Program-made: the position numbers and the translations under genes | Shown: piece after piece, positions 44,030-52,775 of the stretch | Layout of the letters: every line of letters begins with the position of its first letter | Position numbering within the stretch: position 1 is the first letter of the stretch | NCBI GenBank assembly: GCA_963792915.1 | Contig: CAWBYD010000003.1 | Location: 1,736,001 to 1,800,000 of the forward strand | Direction of reading: 5' to 3' | DNA length: 64,000 nt | DNA from: Solirubrobacter sp963792915 | Lineage (GTDB): Bacteria; Actinomycetota; Thermoleophilia; Solirubrobacterales; Solirubrobacteraceae | The notes under the pieces: model-generated | Database searches by the model: none | What the model was told of the DNA's origin: nothing | Seen by the model: the letters and a program-made list of their open reading frames with translations, nothing else

Positions 44030-44500
44030 TCAGCGGCGGGGGGCGCCGTAGGCGACGCGGCGCCAGCTGGGCTCGGGGCTCAGCTCGATCGGCTCGCGGT
44101 CGCGCTCGGGCTGGACGTAGCCGAACGTGTGTGTGGCGTCGTCGAACACGACGTCGAGCTCGCCCTCCTTCACGCGCTGGTCGAGCCAGGCCGAGCGGAA
44201 GACGAGGCGGCGCAGCCAGTGCACGAGCGAGCGGTCGGCGGGTCCGACGAGCTCCGGCCAGCAGTCGTTGACGTGCTCCCCAAGGCCGGAGGCCGGGTCG
44301 ACCACCTCGCCGTTGACCGTCAGGTTCACGAGGTCCTCGAGCTCGGTCTCCTCGAGCCGCTTGCCGACGAAGCCGAGCTTGCGGGCCGCCTGCTCGACGC
44401 GCTCGGAGAAGTCGCGCTCGTTGAACGTGAAGCGCAGCTCCCCGTACTCGAGCACGTAGTCCTGACCTGAGTCGTAGTTGCCGCGGCGGATCTGGTCCAT
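44030..44500 (-). CDS. Conserved hypothetical protein
   Basis: A 156-residue soluble, acidic protein beginning MDQIRRGNYDSGQDYVLEYGELRFTFNERDFSERVEQAARKLGF and containing LEDLVNLTVNGEVVDPASGLGEHVNDCWPELVG and a closing GYVQPERDREPIELSPEPSWRRV. The alternating strands and helices look like a single alpha/beta domain; I do not recognise a family. No signal peptide or membrane segment. It is convergent with the Pat-like gene, 10 bp apart. Confidence 0.7.
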   Translation of the reverse strand: MDQIRRGNYDSGQDYVLEYGELRFTFNERDFSERVEQAARKLGFVGKRLEETELEDLVNLTVNGEVVDPASGLGEHVNDCWPELVGPADRSLVHWLRRLVFRSAWLDQRVKEGELDVVFDDATHTFGYVQPERDREPIELSPEPSWRRVAYGAPRR

Positions 44501-44579
44501 GGGATCAAGCCCGGGTTCGCCGGGGCGTCTGCATCTTATGCGCGGATCCTGCCCGCGGTCTGCTGCTGAACTGGATCTT

Positions 44580-44984
44580 TCACGCCGCCCGCAGCCCGTC
44601 CCGGAGGTCGAAGGCGCGCAGGGCGTCCGGGGCGGTTTCGGGGAAGTCGGGGAAGCGCCGGTTGCGGCAGTAGAACGCGTCTCCGCCCGCGCGCTCGTGG
44701 GCCCTCTCGATGCTGAACGCGCAGCGCGCGAGCGGCTCGCGCGCGAGCTTGATCGTCCCGTAGCCGCGCCCGCGCTCGGCCTCCTCGAACATCGCGATGT
44801 CGATCTCGGTCGCGAACACCCCGCTCGCGCAGCCCATGTAGCGGATGCCGCTCAGCGGATCGTCGTAGGCGTACAGCGAGGGGCAGGACGTGTTGACGCA
44901 GGTCGCGGGAGCGATGACCCGGTCGCAATACGTCAGGCACCGGCGGCACTCGGTGGCCTCGGTGCGGCGTGCGATCCGGCCCAT
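44580..44984 (-). CDS. Cysteine-rich conserved hypothetical protein
   Basis: A 134-residue protein with nine cysteines: CRRCLTYC, TCVNTSC, GCASG, RCAFS and YCRNR. The first three plus the next two could bind zinc or an iron-sulfur centre. The C-terminal part has EEAERGRGYGTIKLAREPLARCAFSIERA, unlike any family I know. It starts MGRIARRTEATECRRC with ATG at 44984. No neighbour suggests its role; it is divergent from a small secreted protein. Confidence 0.65.
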   Translation of the reverse strand: MGRIARRTEATECRRCLTYCDRVIAPATCVNTSCPSLYAYDDPLSGIRYMGCASGVFATEIDIAMFEEAERGRGYGTIKLAREPLARCAFSIERAHERAGGDAFYCRNRRFPDFPETAPDALRAFDLRDGLRAA

Positions 44985-45076
44985 GCCGCGAGTCTACCCC
45001 GGACCTTCGGTCAGGGTCGTTGCCCCAGCCCTCAATGCACCGTGTTGTAGTAGTCGATTCTGGATACGTTGGCGCA

Positions 45077-45571
45077 ATGACCGTCCGTCGCGCTGCCGTC
45101 CTGGCCGCTCTCCTGTTCGCCGGCGGCCCCGTTCCCGCGCTTGCCGCGGACGGCGTGCAGCCGAGCCCCAACCAGATCCTCAGCGGCAAGATCCGCTTCC
45201 CGCGCGCCCAGTCGATGACCGCGCAGACCGGCCGCATCGACGGCTCCCAGCTGACCGTGACGCTCGGGTTCGACGGCACGTGCAAGGGCGGCGGGCTCGG
45301 CGAGGTCTGGGCCGCCTACGTGCCGGTGCGCGAGACCGTACGCGTGCGCGCGGGCGTCTTCGCGGCGACGCTGACGGGCACCAGCAGGAACTTCGGCGGC
45401 GTCAGCGGGCGCACCGCGACGTTCCGCTGGCGCTTCGCGGGCAGCTTCACGGACGCGACGACCGCCGCGGCGACCGTCTCCGGCAGCGCCGAGGTCCGTT
45501 CGGCCGGCAAGGTGATCTCGCGCTGCGCGATCGCGCGGCCGGCGCGGGTGACGCTCACCGCCGGCGGCTGA
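45077..45571 (+). CDS. Small secreted protein
   Basis: A 164-residue exported protein: signal peptide MTVRRAAVLAALLFAGGPVPALA, then a beta-rich domain with two Cys (GTCKGGG and SRCAIARP), probably disulfide-bonded across the fold. No family recognised. TACGTT (45065-45070) ends 6 nt before the ATG, so this is a leaderless gene. It stands 73 bp before the two-component operon but has its own stop and spacing, so it may be separate. Confidence 0.65.
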   Translation: MTVRRAAVLAALLFAGGPVPALAADGVQPSPNQILSGKIRFPRAQSMTAQTGRIDGSQLTVTLGFDGTCKGGGLGEVWAAYVPVRETVRVRAGVFAATLTGTSRNFGGVSGRTATFRWRFAGSFTDATTAAATVSGSAEVRSAGKVISRCAIARPARVTLTAGG

Positions 45572-45644
45572 GCGGCGCCGCGCGGCCGGCGGTTGCCGCG
45601 CCGCCGCGGGGGGCGAGCTTTTCCGGCCGCGGACTACGGGGGGC

Positions 45645-46364
45645 ATGGACCACGCCACGCTGCTGCTCGTCGAGGACGACCCGGTCACGCGCACGTTCCT
45701 GGCCGACAACCTGACGGCGGACGGCTACGAGCTGCTGGTGGCCGACTGCGTCCGCGACGCGCTGCGGTTGCTGGAGTACAAGCGCCCCGACCTCGCCCTG
45801 GTCGACCTGACGCTGCCGGACGGGTCGGGGCTTGACCTCATCCGGTCGGTGCGCACGTCCGACGGCGTGGCGTCGCGGCTGGACCCGTCGCTGCCGCTGA
45901 TCGTGCTGTCGGCCCGCGGCGGCGAGCTGGACCGCGTACGCGGGTTCGAGCGCGGCGTCGACGACTATCTCGGCAAGCCGTTTTCGTACGGAGAGCTGCG
46001 ACTGCGGATCGCGGCGGTGCTGCGCCGCACGCACGACCGCCGGCATCGGGGCCGCCTGCGGGTGGGCGTGCTCGAGCTCGATCCGGCCGCGCGCGTCGTC
46101 ACGCTGCGCGGGCAGCGGGTCGCGCTGTCGACCAAGGAGTTCGCGCTGCTCAAGACACTGGCGGCCGAGCCGACGCGCGTGTTCGGCAAGGACGAGCTGC
46201 TGCGCGACGTGTGGGGCTTTCGCTCGCTCGGCTCGACGCGCACGCTGGACTCGCACGCGTGCCGGCTGCGGCAGAAGCTGAGCGGCGGCGGCGATCGCTT
46301 CGTGGTGAACGTCTGGGGGATCGGCTACCGGCTCGTCGACGGGCCGGTGGAGGACCCGTGCTGA
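45645..46364 (+). CDS. OmpR-family response regulator
   Basis: A 239-residue regulator. The receiver (about 5-125) has the acidic pair VEDD, the phospho-acceptor Asp in LVDLTLPDGSG and the conserved Lys in LGKPFSYGEL. The winged-helix DNA-binding domain (about 140-235) shows VALSTKEFALLKTLAAEPTRVFGKDELLRDVWG and VVNVWGIGYRL. Its 3' end overlaps the kinase by 7 bp. The operon continues into cpaB, so it may control the Tad pilus or another surface function. Confidence 0.92.
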   Translation: MDHATLLLVEDDPVTRTFLADNLTADGYELLVADCVRDALRLLEYKRPDLALVDLTLPDGSGLDLIRSVRTSDGVASRLDPSLPLIVLSARGGELDRVRGFERGVDDYLGKPFSYGELRLRIAAVLRRTHDRRHRGRLRVGVLELDPAARVVTLRGQRVALSTKEFALLKTLAAEPTRVFGKDELLRDVWGFRSLGSTRTLDSHACRLRQKLSGGGDRFVVNVWGIGYRLVDGPVEDPC

Positions 46365-47251
46365 GCGTCTGGATCGGCTGGGCGGCCGCCGCGCTCGCGC
46401 TGAGCCTGCACCTGCGGACGCGCCGCCGGCTCGTGCTCGTCGCACGTGCCACGCACGAGGTCCGCGGCCCGCTGACCGCCGCCCGGCTCGGATTGCACGC
46501 ACTGGCGGGGGAGCCGGGCCGCGTCACGGCGATCGACCTCGAGCTCCAGCGCGCGGGCCGTGCGCTCGAAGACCTCGCCGCGGCGCGTGCGGGCCTGGTC
46601 GGCCCGTCGCGCCCGGAGCTCGTCGACGCGGCGGCGCTGGTCGCGGCCTACGCGCCGGCCTGGAGCGCGCTCGCCGGCGCCCACGGCGCGGCGCTGACGG
46701 TCGAGCCGCCGCTGATCGTCACCCAGGCGCCCGAGCCCGCGGCGCCGGGCGGCGCGGTCGCGCGTGTCTCGCCCCGCGCGGGCGAGCGTCCCGCCCGCCG
46801 CACACTCGCCGTGCGCGCCTGCCCGCTCTCGCTCGTGCGCGGCGGCCGCGCGAGCCTCGCGCTCTCGCCGCCGCCTGACGCGTCGCTGTCGCCGACGATG
46901 GTGGTCGGCGACCCGCTGCGGCTCGCGCAGGCGTGCGCCAACCTCGTCGCCAACGCGGCCGAGCACGGTGGCGGACAGGTGCGGATCCGCGTCCGCGCGG
47001 GCGGCGAGCACGTGCGCATCGAGGTCAGCGACGACGGGCCCGGATTGCCGCAGCCGGTCGCGGCGCTCACCGCGAGCGCCCGCGGGCGCTCCGGCCGGCG
47101 CGGGCACGGGCTCGCCGTCGCCGCCGCGATCGCCGAGCACCACGGCGGCCGCCTCAGCGCGGCGCCGGCGCGCACGGGCGCACGGATCCTGCTCGAGCTG
47201 CCCGCGGTGGCGGGCGCCGCGCGCCCCGGCCGCGCGCCGGTGGTGGCATGA
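46358..47251 (+). CDS. Sensor histidine kinase with a single membrane anchor
   Basis: A 297-residue kinase lacking an extracellular sensor. One N-terminal hydrophobic helix (WIGWAAAALALSLHL) is followed directly by the dimerisation/H-box region with the phospho-acceptor in ATHEVRGPLTAARLGLHAL. The ATP-binding domain has the N box NLVANAAEHGGG, the G1 box SDDGPGLP and a G2-like GRRGHGLAVAAAIAEHHGG. An Ala/Pro/Arg-rich insertion (about 120-175) separates the two parts. GTG start at 46358 overlaps the response regulator stop; its own stop overlaps the next ORF as ATGA. Confidence 0.85.
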   Translation: MLSVWIGWAAAALALSLHLRTRRRLVLVARATHEVRGPLTAARLGLHALAGEPGRVTAIDLELQRAGRALEDLAAARAGLVGPSRPELVDAAALVAAYAPAWSALAGAHGAALTVEPPLIVTQAPEPAAPGGAVARVSPRAGERPARRTLAVRACPLSLVRGGRASLALSPPPDASLSPTMVVGDPLRLAQACANLVANAAEHGGGQVRIRVRAGGEHVRIEVSDDGPGLPQPVAALTASARGRSGRRGHGLAVAAAIAEHHGGRLSAAPARTGARILLELPAVAGAARPGRAPVVA

Positions 47252-47460
47252 CGTCGCCGCAGCGTGGGCCCGTGCGACGCGGCGGCGATGGGCGGCAGGC
47301 CCTGGGCGCGCCCAGCCGGCACGGGCCGGTGCGCGGGGCCCCTGGCGGACGGCAGGCCCCGGGCGCGTCCCGGAGGCCGGGGCCAGTGCCCAGGGGCCCT
47401 GGCTGGCGTGCCGTGCGGAGACGGCCCGCTCCGGCGCGGGCCGGCGGAGCGCCGGCGTGA
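47248..47460 (+). CDS. Coupled linker ORF between the kinase and cpaB
   Basis: A 70-codon ORF with ATG overlapping the kinase stop (ATGA) and a stop overlapping the cpaB start (GTGA). The predicted product is almost only Gly, Pro, Arg and Ala (MTSPQRGPVRRGGDGRQALG...), encoded by a 57-bp tandem repeat. It has no fold I recognise. It may be a spacer that keeps translational coupling rather than a functional protein. Confidence 0.4.
   Translation: MTSPQRGPVRRGGDGRQALGAPSRHGPVRGAPGGRQAPGASRRPGPVPRGPGWRAVRRRPAPARAGGAPA
47266..47403 (+). repeat. 57-bp tandem repeat in the linker ORF
   Basis: Units beginning GGGCC(C/G)GTGCG at 47266 and 47323 encode GPVRRGGDGRQALGAPSRH and GPVRGAPGGRQAPGASRRP; a partial third follows (GPVPRGPGWRA). 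The two full units differ at several positions, so the duplication is not very recent. Confidence 0.6.
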
Positions 47461-48116
47461 CGCGCCGCCGCCGCGCCGCGCTGCTGCTCGGCCTCGCGCT
47501 CGTCCTCGGCGCGCTCGCGGCCGCCGACGTGCACCGCCGGGAAGCCGCGATCGACGCACGGCTCGGGCCGCTGACCGACGTCGTCGTCGCGCGCGAGCCG
47601 CTGCCCGCGGGCCGCGTCGTCACGCTCGGCGACCTCGCGACGCGCCGCATGCCCGCCCGCTACGCGCCGCCCGGCGACCCGGTGTTCGCCGCGGGGCTGG
47701 CGGGTCACCGGCTGGCGGTGCCGGTCGCGGCCGGCGCGGCGCTCGCGCCCGAGATGCTGGCGAGCCGCCCGGCGGCGCCGGAGGCCGCGATCGGCCGCGG
47801 GCAGCGCGCGGTCGACGTCGTGGCCGCCGCGTCGGCGCGTGCGGTCGTCGCGGGCGCGCGCGTGGACGTGGTCGTGACGACCCAGCACGCGTCGCGGCTC
47901 GCGCTCGAGGACGTCGAGGTGCTCGCGGCGCGCGCGCTGCCCGACGAGGACGGCAAGCCACCGCGCGTCACCGCGACGCTGCGGGTGGACGTCGACCAGG
48001 CGGTCTACCTGGCGGCGGCCCAGACGTTCGCGCGCGAGGTCCGGCTGCTCGCCCGCGCGCCCGGCGACCGCCGCCGCGCCGGCGCGTTCAAGGTCGGTGA
48101 CGGTCTGGGAGCTTGA
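47457..48116 (+). CDS. cpaB: CpaB/RcpC-type Flp pilus assembly protein (SAF domain)
   Basis: A 219-residue protein with an N-terminal membrane anchor (AALLLGLALVLGALAAADV) and a SAF domain (about 45-110: DVVVAREPLPAGRVVTLGDLATRRMPARYAP), then a CpaB-like C-terminal half (AVDVVAAASARAVVAGARVDVVVTTQH). In Tad systems CpaB is an extracytoplasmic assembly factor. It starts with GTG overlapping the linker ORF stop. The rest of the Tad machinery (cpaF, tadB, tadC) lies 3.3 kb downstream. Its 3' end overlaps the convergent SDR gene by 29 bp. Confidence 0.8.
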   Translation: MTRRRRAALLLGLALVLGALAAADVHRREAAIDARLGPLTDVVVAREPLPAGRVVTLGDLATRRMPARYAPPGDPVFAAGLAGHRLAVPVAAGAALAPEMLASRPAAPEAAIGRGQRAVDVVAAASARAVVAGARVDVVVTTQHASRLALEDVEVLAARALPDEDGKPPRVTATLRVDVDQAVYLAAAQTFAREVRLLARAPGDRRRAGAFKVGDGLGA

Positions 48117-48825
48117 GCTCCTGCAGCAGGTTGCCGCCGTCGATCACGATCGACTGGCCGGTGATGTAGGAGGCCTCGTGCGAGGCGAGGAAGGCGATCA
48201 ACGCGGCCACCTCGTCCGGCGTGCCCGGCCGGCCGAGCGGCGTCTGCGTGCCGGCCTCGAGCTCCTCCTCGGTCGAGGAGGCGGTGGCGATCCAGCCGGG
48301 AGCGACGCTGTTGACCGTCACGCCGCGCGGGCCGAGCTCGAGCGCGAGGCCGCGCGTGAGCCCGTCCACGCCCGCCTTCCCCGCGCCGTAGACGACGGAG
48401 TAGACGAGCGCCGAGTACGGGCCGGTGACCGAGGAGACGTTGACGATCCGCCCGAAGCCGCGCGCGGCCATGCCCGGCGCGACGAGCCGGCACAGCCGGA
48501 ACGCGATGTGCAGGTTGAGGTCGATCCCGCGCTCCCACTCCTCCTGCGTGAGCTCGGTGAAGCGGCGGTCGGGCGCGTCGAACCCGGTCTGCACCATCCC
48601 CGCGTTGTTGACGAGCACGTCGAACTCGCCCGCGGCCACGCGCTCGCACTGCGCCCAGTCGGTCAGGTCCGCGACGGCGCCCGCACACCCCAACTCGGCC
48701 GCGCGAGCGAGCACGCGGTCGGTCGTCGCGGTGATCAACACCTCGTCGCCGCGCGCGACGAGCGCGCGCGCCGCCGCGAAGCCGATCCCATCGGCGCTGC
48801 CGGCGCCGGTCACGAGCGCTTTCAC
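48088..48825 (-). CDS. Short-chain dehydrogenase/reductase
   Basis: A 245-residue classical SDR. The cofactor loop is GAGSADGIGFAAARALV (TGxxxGxG type), NNAG is at the end of strand 4, and the catalytic triad is Ser in VSSVTG with Tyr-x3-Lys as YGAGK. PGWIAT and the C-terminal VIDGG complete the pattern. It is similar to 3-oxoacyl-ACP or alcohol reductases; substrate unknown. The GTG start overlaps the stop of the upstream fusion gene (GTGA), so the two are co-transcribed. Confidence 0.9.
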   Translation of the reverse strand: MKALVTGAGSADGIGFAAARALVARGDEVLITATTDRVLARAAELGCAGAVADLTDWAQCERVAAGEFDVLVNNAGMVQTGFDAPDRRFTELTQEEWERGIDLNLHIAFRLCRLVAPGMAARGFGRIVNVSSVTGPYSALVYSVVYGAGKAGVDGLTRGLALELGPRGVTVNSVAPGWIATASSTEEELEAGTQTPLGRPGTPDEVAALIAFLASHEASYITGQSIVIDGGNLLQELKLPDRHRP

Positions 48826-51428
48826 AGAACCTCCTCGAACGCCTCGATCACGCGGTCGCAATCGCGCTCGGAGATCACGAGCGGCGGCTTGATCTTGAGC
48901 ACCCGATCGCCCGGGCCGTCGGTGGAGATCAGGATCCCGCGCGCCTTCAGCGCCTCCTTGATCGGCGTCGCGTCCTCGCGCAGCTCGACCCCCAGGAAGA
49001 GCCCGTGCCCGCGCACGTCGACGGGCCCCGCGAGCGCGCCCAGCCCCGCCAGCAGCTGGCGCCCGCGCGCGAGCGCGTTCTCCTGCAGCCGCTCGTCGGC
49101 GATCACGTCGAGCACCGCGAGCCCGATCTCCGCGCTCACCGGGTTGCCGCCGAACGTGTTGAAGTACTCCATCCCGGTCACGAACGAGTCCGCCACCTCG
49201 GGCGTCGTCACGACCGCCGCGAGCGGGTGGCCGTTGCCGATCGGCTTGCCGAGGGTGACGATGTCCGGCACCACGCCGCCCAGCTCGAAGCCCCAGAACT
49301 GCTCGCCGACGCGGCCGAAGCCGACCTGGACCTCGTCGGCGACGCACACCCCGCCCGCGTCGCGGACCGCCGCGAACGCGTCGCGCAGGTAGCCCGGCGG
49401 GTAGACGACCTGCCCGCCGCAACCCTGCAGCGACTCGGCGAAGAACGCCGCCGGCGCATCGATCTCGGCCACCAGCGACAGCAGCGCGCCCGGGGCGGTC
49501 GGGAGCGCGGCGACACGGGTGTATGCCGGCCGGTCGTCCCCGAACTTGTAGGGACTGAGGGCGATCGTCGAGCTCAGGTGCCCGTGGTAGGCGTGCTCGA
49601 GCACGATCACCTCGTCGCGGCCCGTGTGCGCTCGGGCCAGGCGCAGCGCGAGGTCGTTCGCCTCGGAGCCGCTGTTGACGAAGAAGCACACGTGCAGCGG
49701 GTCGGGGAGCGTCGCCGCGAGCCGGCGCGCATAGTCGATCACCGACCCGTGCAGGTAGCGCGTGTTGGTGTTCAGCAGCGCCATCTGGCGCTGCCCGGCC
49801 GCGACGACGCGCGGATGGCAGTGGCCGACGTGGGCGACGTTGTTGACGAGGTCGAGCCACGCGCGCCCGTCGCGGTCATACAGGTACGCGCCCTCGCCCC
49901 GGACGATCTCGAGCGGCTCGCGGTAGGCGAGCGAGAGCGCCTGGCTCAGCACGGTCCGACGCGGCGCCGCCGGGTCCGCCCGCGGCGCGCGGGCGTCGTC
50001 GCCGCCGCGCCGGCCGAGCAGCAGGTTCGGGTCCGGGCAGATGCTGCGCCACACGTCGGCCTCCTCGGAGAGCGCGACGCCCGGCAGGTCGTCGACCAGC
50101 GCCGTGAAGACCTGCAGGTGCAGGTGCGGCGCCCAGCCGCCGTTGACCTCGGGGGAGCCCAGGCGCGCGATCTCCTCGCCCGCGCGGACCGCTCCCGTCG
50201 CCAGCGTCTTCGGGTCCAGATGCCCGTGCAGCGTCCAGAACCCGTCGTGGCGCAGGACCAGGAGCCCGCCGTAGTCGCCCGGCCGGGCACGGTTCTCGCG
50301 CCGCTCGACCACGCCGTCGAACGGCGCGTAGACCGGCGTACCCGCGGGCGCGAACAGGTCCGTCGCCATGTGCCGCGTGCGCCAGCGGCCGTCGGGCGTC
50401 CGGAACTCGGGCGCGGTGTAGATCGTGCGCTCCTCGTCGTAGCGCCCGATCGCCAGCCCCGCGCCGTCCCACTCGACGTTGGTGAGCACCTCGGCGGCCT
50501 CGAGGTCGCCGTCGATCACGGGCGCCGCCCGATGCAGCGACAGGAAGTTGCGGACGGCGCGCGCGGTCGGGCTCGCCTCATAGCCGCACGCGTCGCGGAA
50601 GCGGAGGTGCGCGAGCTCGGCATCCTCGCGTTCGAGCCGCGCGAGCGTCTCCGTCACCCCTTGCTGGCTCACCAGTAGGTACTCGTTCTCCGGTGTGGCG
50701 GCGTGCTGGATCGCGCTCATCGCGACGCTCACCTGCAGGCGCGCGCGGATCAGCGCGAACAGCACCGCGAGCTCTCCGGCACGCAACGGCGCGACCTCGT
50801 GGTAGCCGCGCACGAGTCCAACGACCGCGCGGACCGGCGCGGGTTGACCGTGCATCGCGTAGGCGGCGGCGACCGCGAGCCCGCAGATGCGCGCCGACCA
50901 CACGACGTCGCCGAAGTCGATCAGCCCGGTCGCGACCCCGTCCGTGACGAGCACGTTGTGCTCGTTGGCGTCGTTGTGGATGACCTGGTGGGGGAGGCCG
51001 GCGAGGTCCGGGATCTCGACGCCGAGCGCCCCGGCCTCGAGCAGGTTCCAGCGCAGCGGGCGCTTCATCGCCGGATGCGTGAACCCCGCCAGCGCGCGAT
51101 CCACGCGCGCGACCAGCGCGCCGAGGCTCGCCATGTCGCCGGGCGCGTCGGCCCACGGCTCGCCGTCCAGCCACGAGAGCAGCCGCACGCGCCGGCCGCC
51201 CGCAGTACCGCTTCCCACCAGGTGCGGGACGCCGGGCACGTCACGCAGGCGCTCGAGCACGGCGTCCTCGAGCGACAGCGCTCCCGGATCGGCGTCCGGG
51301 TGGTGGAGCTTGAGCACGAAGCGGCCGCTGCCGGAGTCGAGCCGGAAGTTCAGGTCGCGCTCGCCGTGCAGCTCCGTCGCGGCGGCCTCCAGGCCGTACA
51401 GCTCGCGCGCGATCTCCTCGGCATTCAT
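48822..51428 (-). CDS. Trifunctional kinase-M23 peptidase-class III aminotransferase fusion
   Basis: An 868-residue cytoplasmic protein with three domains. Residues about 1-310 are an aminoglycoside-phosphotransferase-type kinase, related to hydroxylysine kinase: HNDANEHN (His151-x-Asp153) and LIDFGDVV (Asp171). Residues about 330-450 are a LytM/M23 peptidase domain with zinc ligands His353 and Asp357 (HMATD) and HLH (His435, His437), yet there is no signal peptide. Residues about 455-868 are a class III aminotransferase with PLP Lys728 (VTLGKPIGNG), similar to ethanolamine-phosphate/5-phosphohydroxylysine phospho-lyases. A kinase followed by an ammonia-phospho-lyase suggests breakdown of an amino alcohol. 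It interrupts the Tad locus on the opposite strand. Confidence 0.88.
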   Translation of the reverse strand: MNAEEIARELYGLEAAATELHGERDLNFRLDSGSGRFVLKLHHPDADPGALSLEDAVLERLRDVPGVPHLVGSGTAGGRRVRLLSWLDGEPWADAPGDMASLGALVARVDRALAGFTHPAMKRPLRWNLLEAGALGVEIPDLAGLPHQVIHNDANEHNVLVTDGVATGLIDFGDVVWSARICGLAVAAAYAMHGQPAPVRAVVGLVRGYHEVAPLRAGELAVLFALIRARLQVSVAMSAIQHAATPENEYLLVSQQGVTETLARLEREDAELAHLRFRDACGYEASPTARAVRNFLSLHRAAPVIDGDLEAAEVLTNVEWDGAGLAIGRYDEERTIYTAPEFRTPDGRWRTRHMATDLFAPAGTPVYAPFDGVVERRENRARPGDYGGLLVLRHDGFWTLHGHLDPKTLATGAVRAGEEIARLGSPEVNGGWAPHLHLQVFTALVDDLPGVALSEEADVWRSICPDPNLLLGRRGGDDARAPRADPAAPRRTVLSQALSLAYREPLEIVRGEGAYLYDRDGRAWLDLVNNVAHVGHCHPRVVAAGQRQMALLNTNTRYLHGSVIDYARRLAATLPDPLHVCFFVNSGSEANDLALRLARAHTGRDEVIVLEHAYHGHLSSTIALSPYKFGDDRPAYTRVAALPTAPGALLSLVAEIDAPAAFFAESLQGCGGQVVYPPGYLRDAFAAVRDAGGVCVADEVQVGFGRVGEQFWGFELGGVVPDIVTLGKPIGNGHPLAAVVTTPEVADSFVTGMEYFNTFGGNPVSAEIGLAVLDVIADERLQENALARGRQLLAGLGALAGPVDVRGHGLFLGVELREDATPIKEALKARGILISTDGPGDRVLKIKPPLVISERDCDRVIEAFEEVL

Positions 51429-51465
51429 CAGGGGCGAGTTTGTCGCATCCGCCCCTATAGGTGAC

Positions 51466-52635
51466 ATGGACCCGCTCGACGCCCTCGCCACCGACCTGCG
51501 CGAGCGCCTGCTGGCGGGCGCGGGCGAAGACGACACGGATCTCCCGCGCCGGATCCGCGCGCTGGTGGACCGCGAGGCCGGCGTGCTCTCGGAGGAGCGG
51601 CGCGTGGAGCTGGCGGCGCGGATCGCCGAGCGGGCGTTCGGGCTCGGGCCGCTCGAGCCGCTGCTCGCCGACCCCTCGGTGGACGAGATCATGGTCTCGG
51701 GCACCGCCTGCGTATGGGTGGAGCGCGGCGGCCGGCTCGAGTCGACCGGCGTGCGCTTCGCGCGCGAGGCCGACCTCCACGACGCGATCGAGCGCATCCT
51801 GGCGCCACTGGGACGGCGCGTAGACGAGGCCGAGCCGCTCGCCGACGCCCGGCTGCCCGACGGCTCGAGGGTCAACGTCGTCCTGCCGCCGCTCGCGCTC
51901 GACGGTCCCGCGCTGACGATCCGCCGCTTCCGCCGGCGCGGCTTCTCGCCGGACGAGCTCGTGAGCAACGGCACGCTCACGCGCCCGCTGCTCGACTTCC
52001 TGGGTCGCGCGGTGCGAGCGCGCTGCACGCTGCTCGTCTGTGGCGGGACGGGCTCGGGCAAGACGACGACGCTGAACGTCCTGTCGGACTTCGTCGGCGA
52101 CGGCGAGCGGATCGTGACGATCGAGGACGCGGCGGAGCTGCGGTTGCGCCAGCCGCACGTCGTGCGCCTGGAGGCGCGGCCGCCCAACCTGGAGGGTCGC
52201 GGCGAGGTGACGATCCGGCGCCTGGTGCGCAACGCGCTGCGGATGCGGCCCGACCGGATCATCGTGGGCGAGGTCCGCGGCGCGGAGGCGCTGGACATGC
52301 TGACCGCGCTCTCGACGGGTCACGACGGGTCGCTGTGCACCGTCCACGCGGGGTCGCCCGCGGAGGCGCTGCGCCGCGTCGAGGTGCTCGCGCTGATGGC
52401 CGACCTCGGGCTCCCGCACGCCGCGATCCGCGAGCAGGTCGCCGACGCCTTCGACCTCGTGGTCTGCCAGGCGCGGACGTCCGACGGCGCGCGCCGCGTC
52501 GTCTCGGTCGCGGAGGTCGTGCGGGTCGCCGCGGGCGCCGCCGCGCGGGAGCTCTACGCGTGGCACGACGGCGCCGGGCGCTGGCGCGCGCCGCTGGGCG
52601 ACGGGCTGGCGGAGCGGCTGGAGCGCGTGGCGTGA
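51466..52635 (+). CDS. cpaF: CpaF/TadA-type secretion ATPase
   Basis: A 389-residue AAA+ type II/IV secretion ATPase that powers Tad (Flp) pilus assembly. The N-terminal domain (about 1-150) includes FGLGPLEPLLADPSVDEIMVSG, a CpaF hallmark. The ATPase domain has Walker A GGTGSGKTT (Lys199), the Asp box ERIVTIEDAAELRL, Walker B RIIVGEVRGAEALDML and the His box HDGSLCTVHAGS. The ATG has AGGTGA just upstream. The stop overlaps a linker ORF leading to tadB. Confidence 0.93.
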   Translation: MDPLDALATDLRERLLAGAGEDDTDLPRRIRALVDREAGVLSEERRVELAARIAERAFGLGPLEPLLADPSVDEIMVSGTACVWVERGGRLESTGVRFAREADLHDAIERILAPLGRRVDEAEPLADARLPDGSRVNVVLPPLALDGPALTIRRFRRRGFSPDELVSNGTLTRPLLDFLGRAVRARCTLLVCGGTGSGKTTTLNVLSDFVGDGERIVTIEDAAELRLRQPHVVRLEARPPNLEGRGEVTIRRLVRNALRMRPDRIIVGEVRGAEALDMLTALSTGHDGSLCTVHAGSPAEALRRVEVLALMADLGLPHAAIREQVADAFDLVVCQARTSDGARRVVSVAEVVRVAAGAAARELYAWHDGAGRWRAPLGDGLAERLERVA

Positions 52636-52775
52636 GCGGGGCGGGCGAGGCACACGCCGCCGCCTCGCGCGGGCCGGCGCGCGCGAGCACGTGGCGGGTC
52701 GGCAGTGTGAGTGCGGCGCGGGCAGGCCACGCGTGCGCGGCCGGGCGTATCGGGCTGCCGGACGGTCGCGCGTGA
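52632..52775 (+). CDS. Coupled linker ORF between cpaF and tadB
   Basis: A 47-codon ORF starting with GTG in the cpaF stop (GTGA) and ending in the tadB start (GTGA). The product is Ala/Gly/Arg-rich (MSGAGEAHAAASRGPARAS..., ...GRIGLPDGRA) with one Cys and no recognisable domain. It bridges exactly the gap between two coupled genes, like the ORFs at 47248 and 53620. Confidence 0.4.
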   Translation: MSGAGEAHAAASRGPARASTWRVGSVSAARAGHACAAGRIGLPDGRA

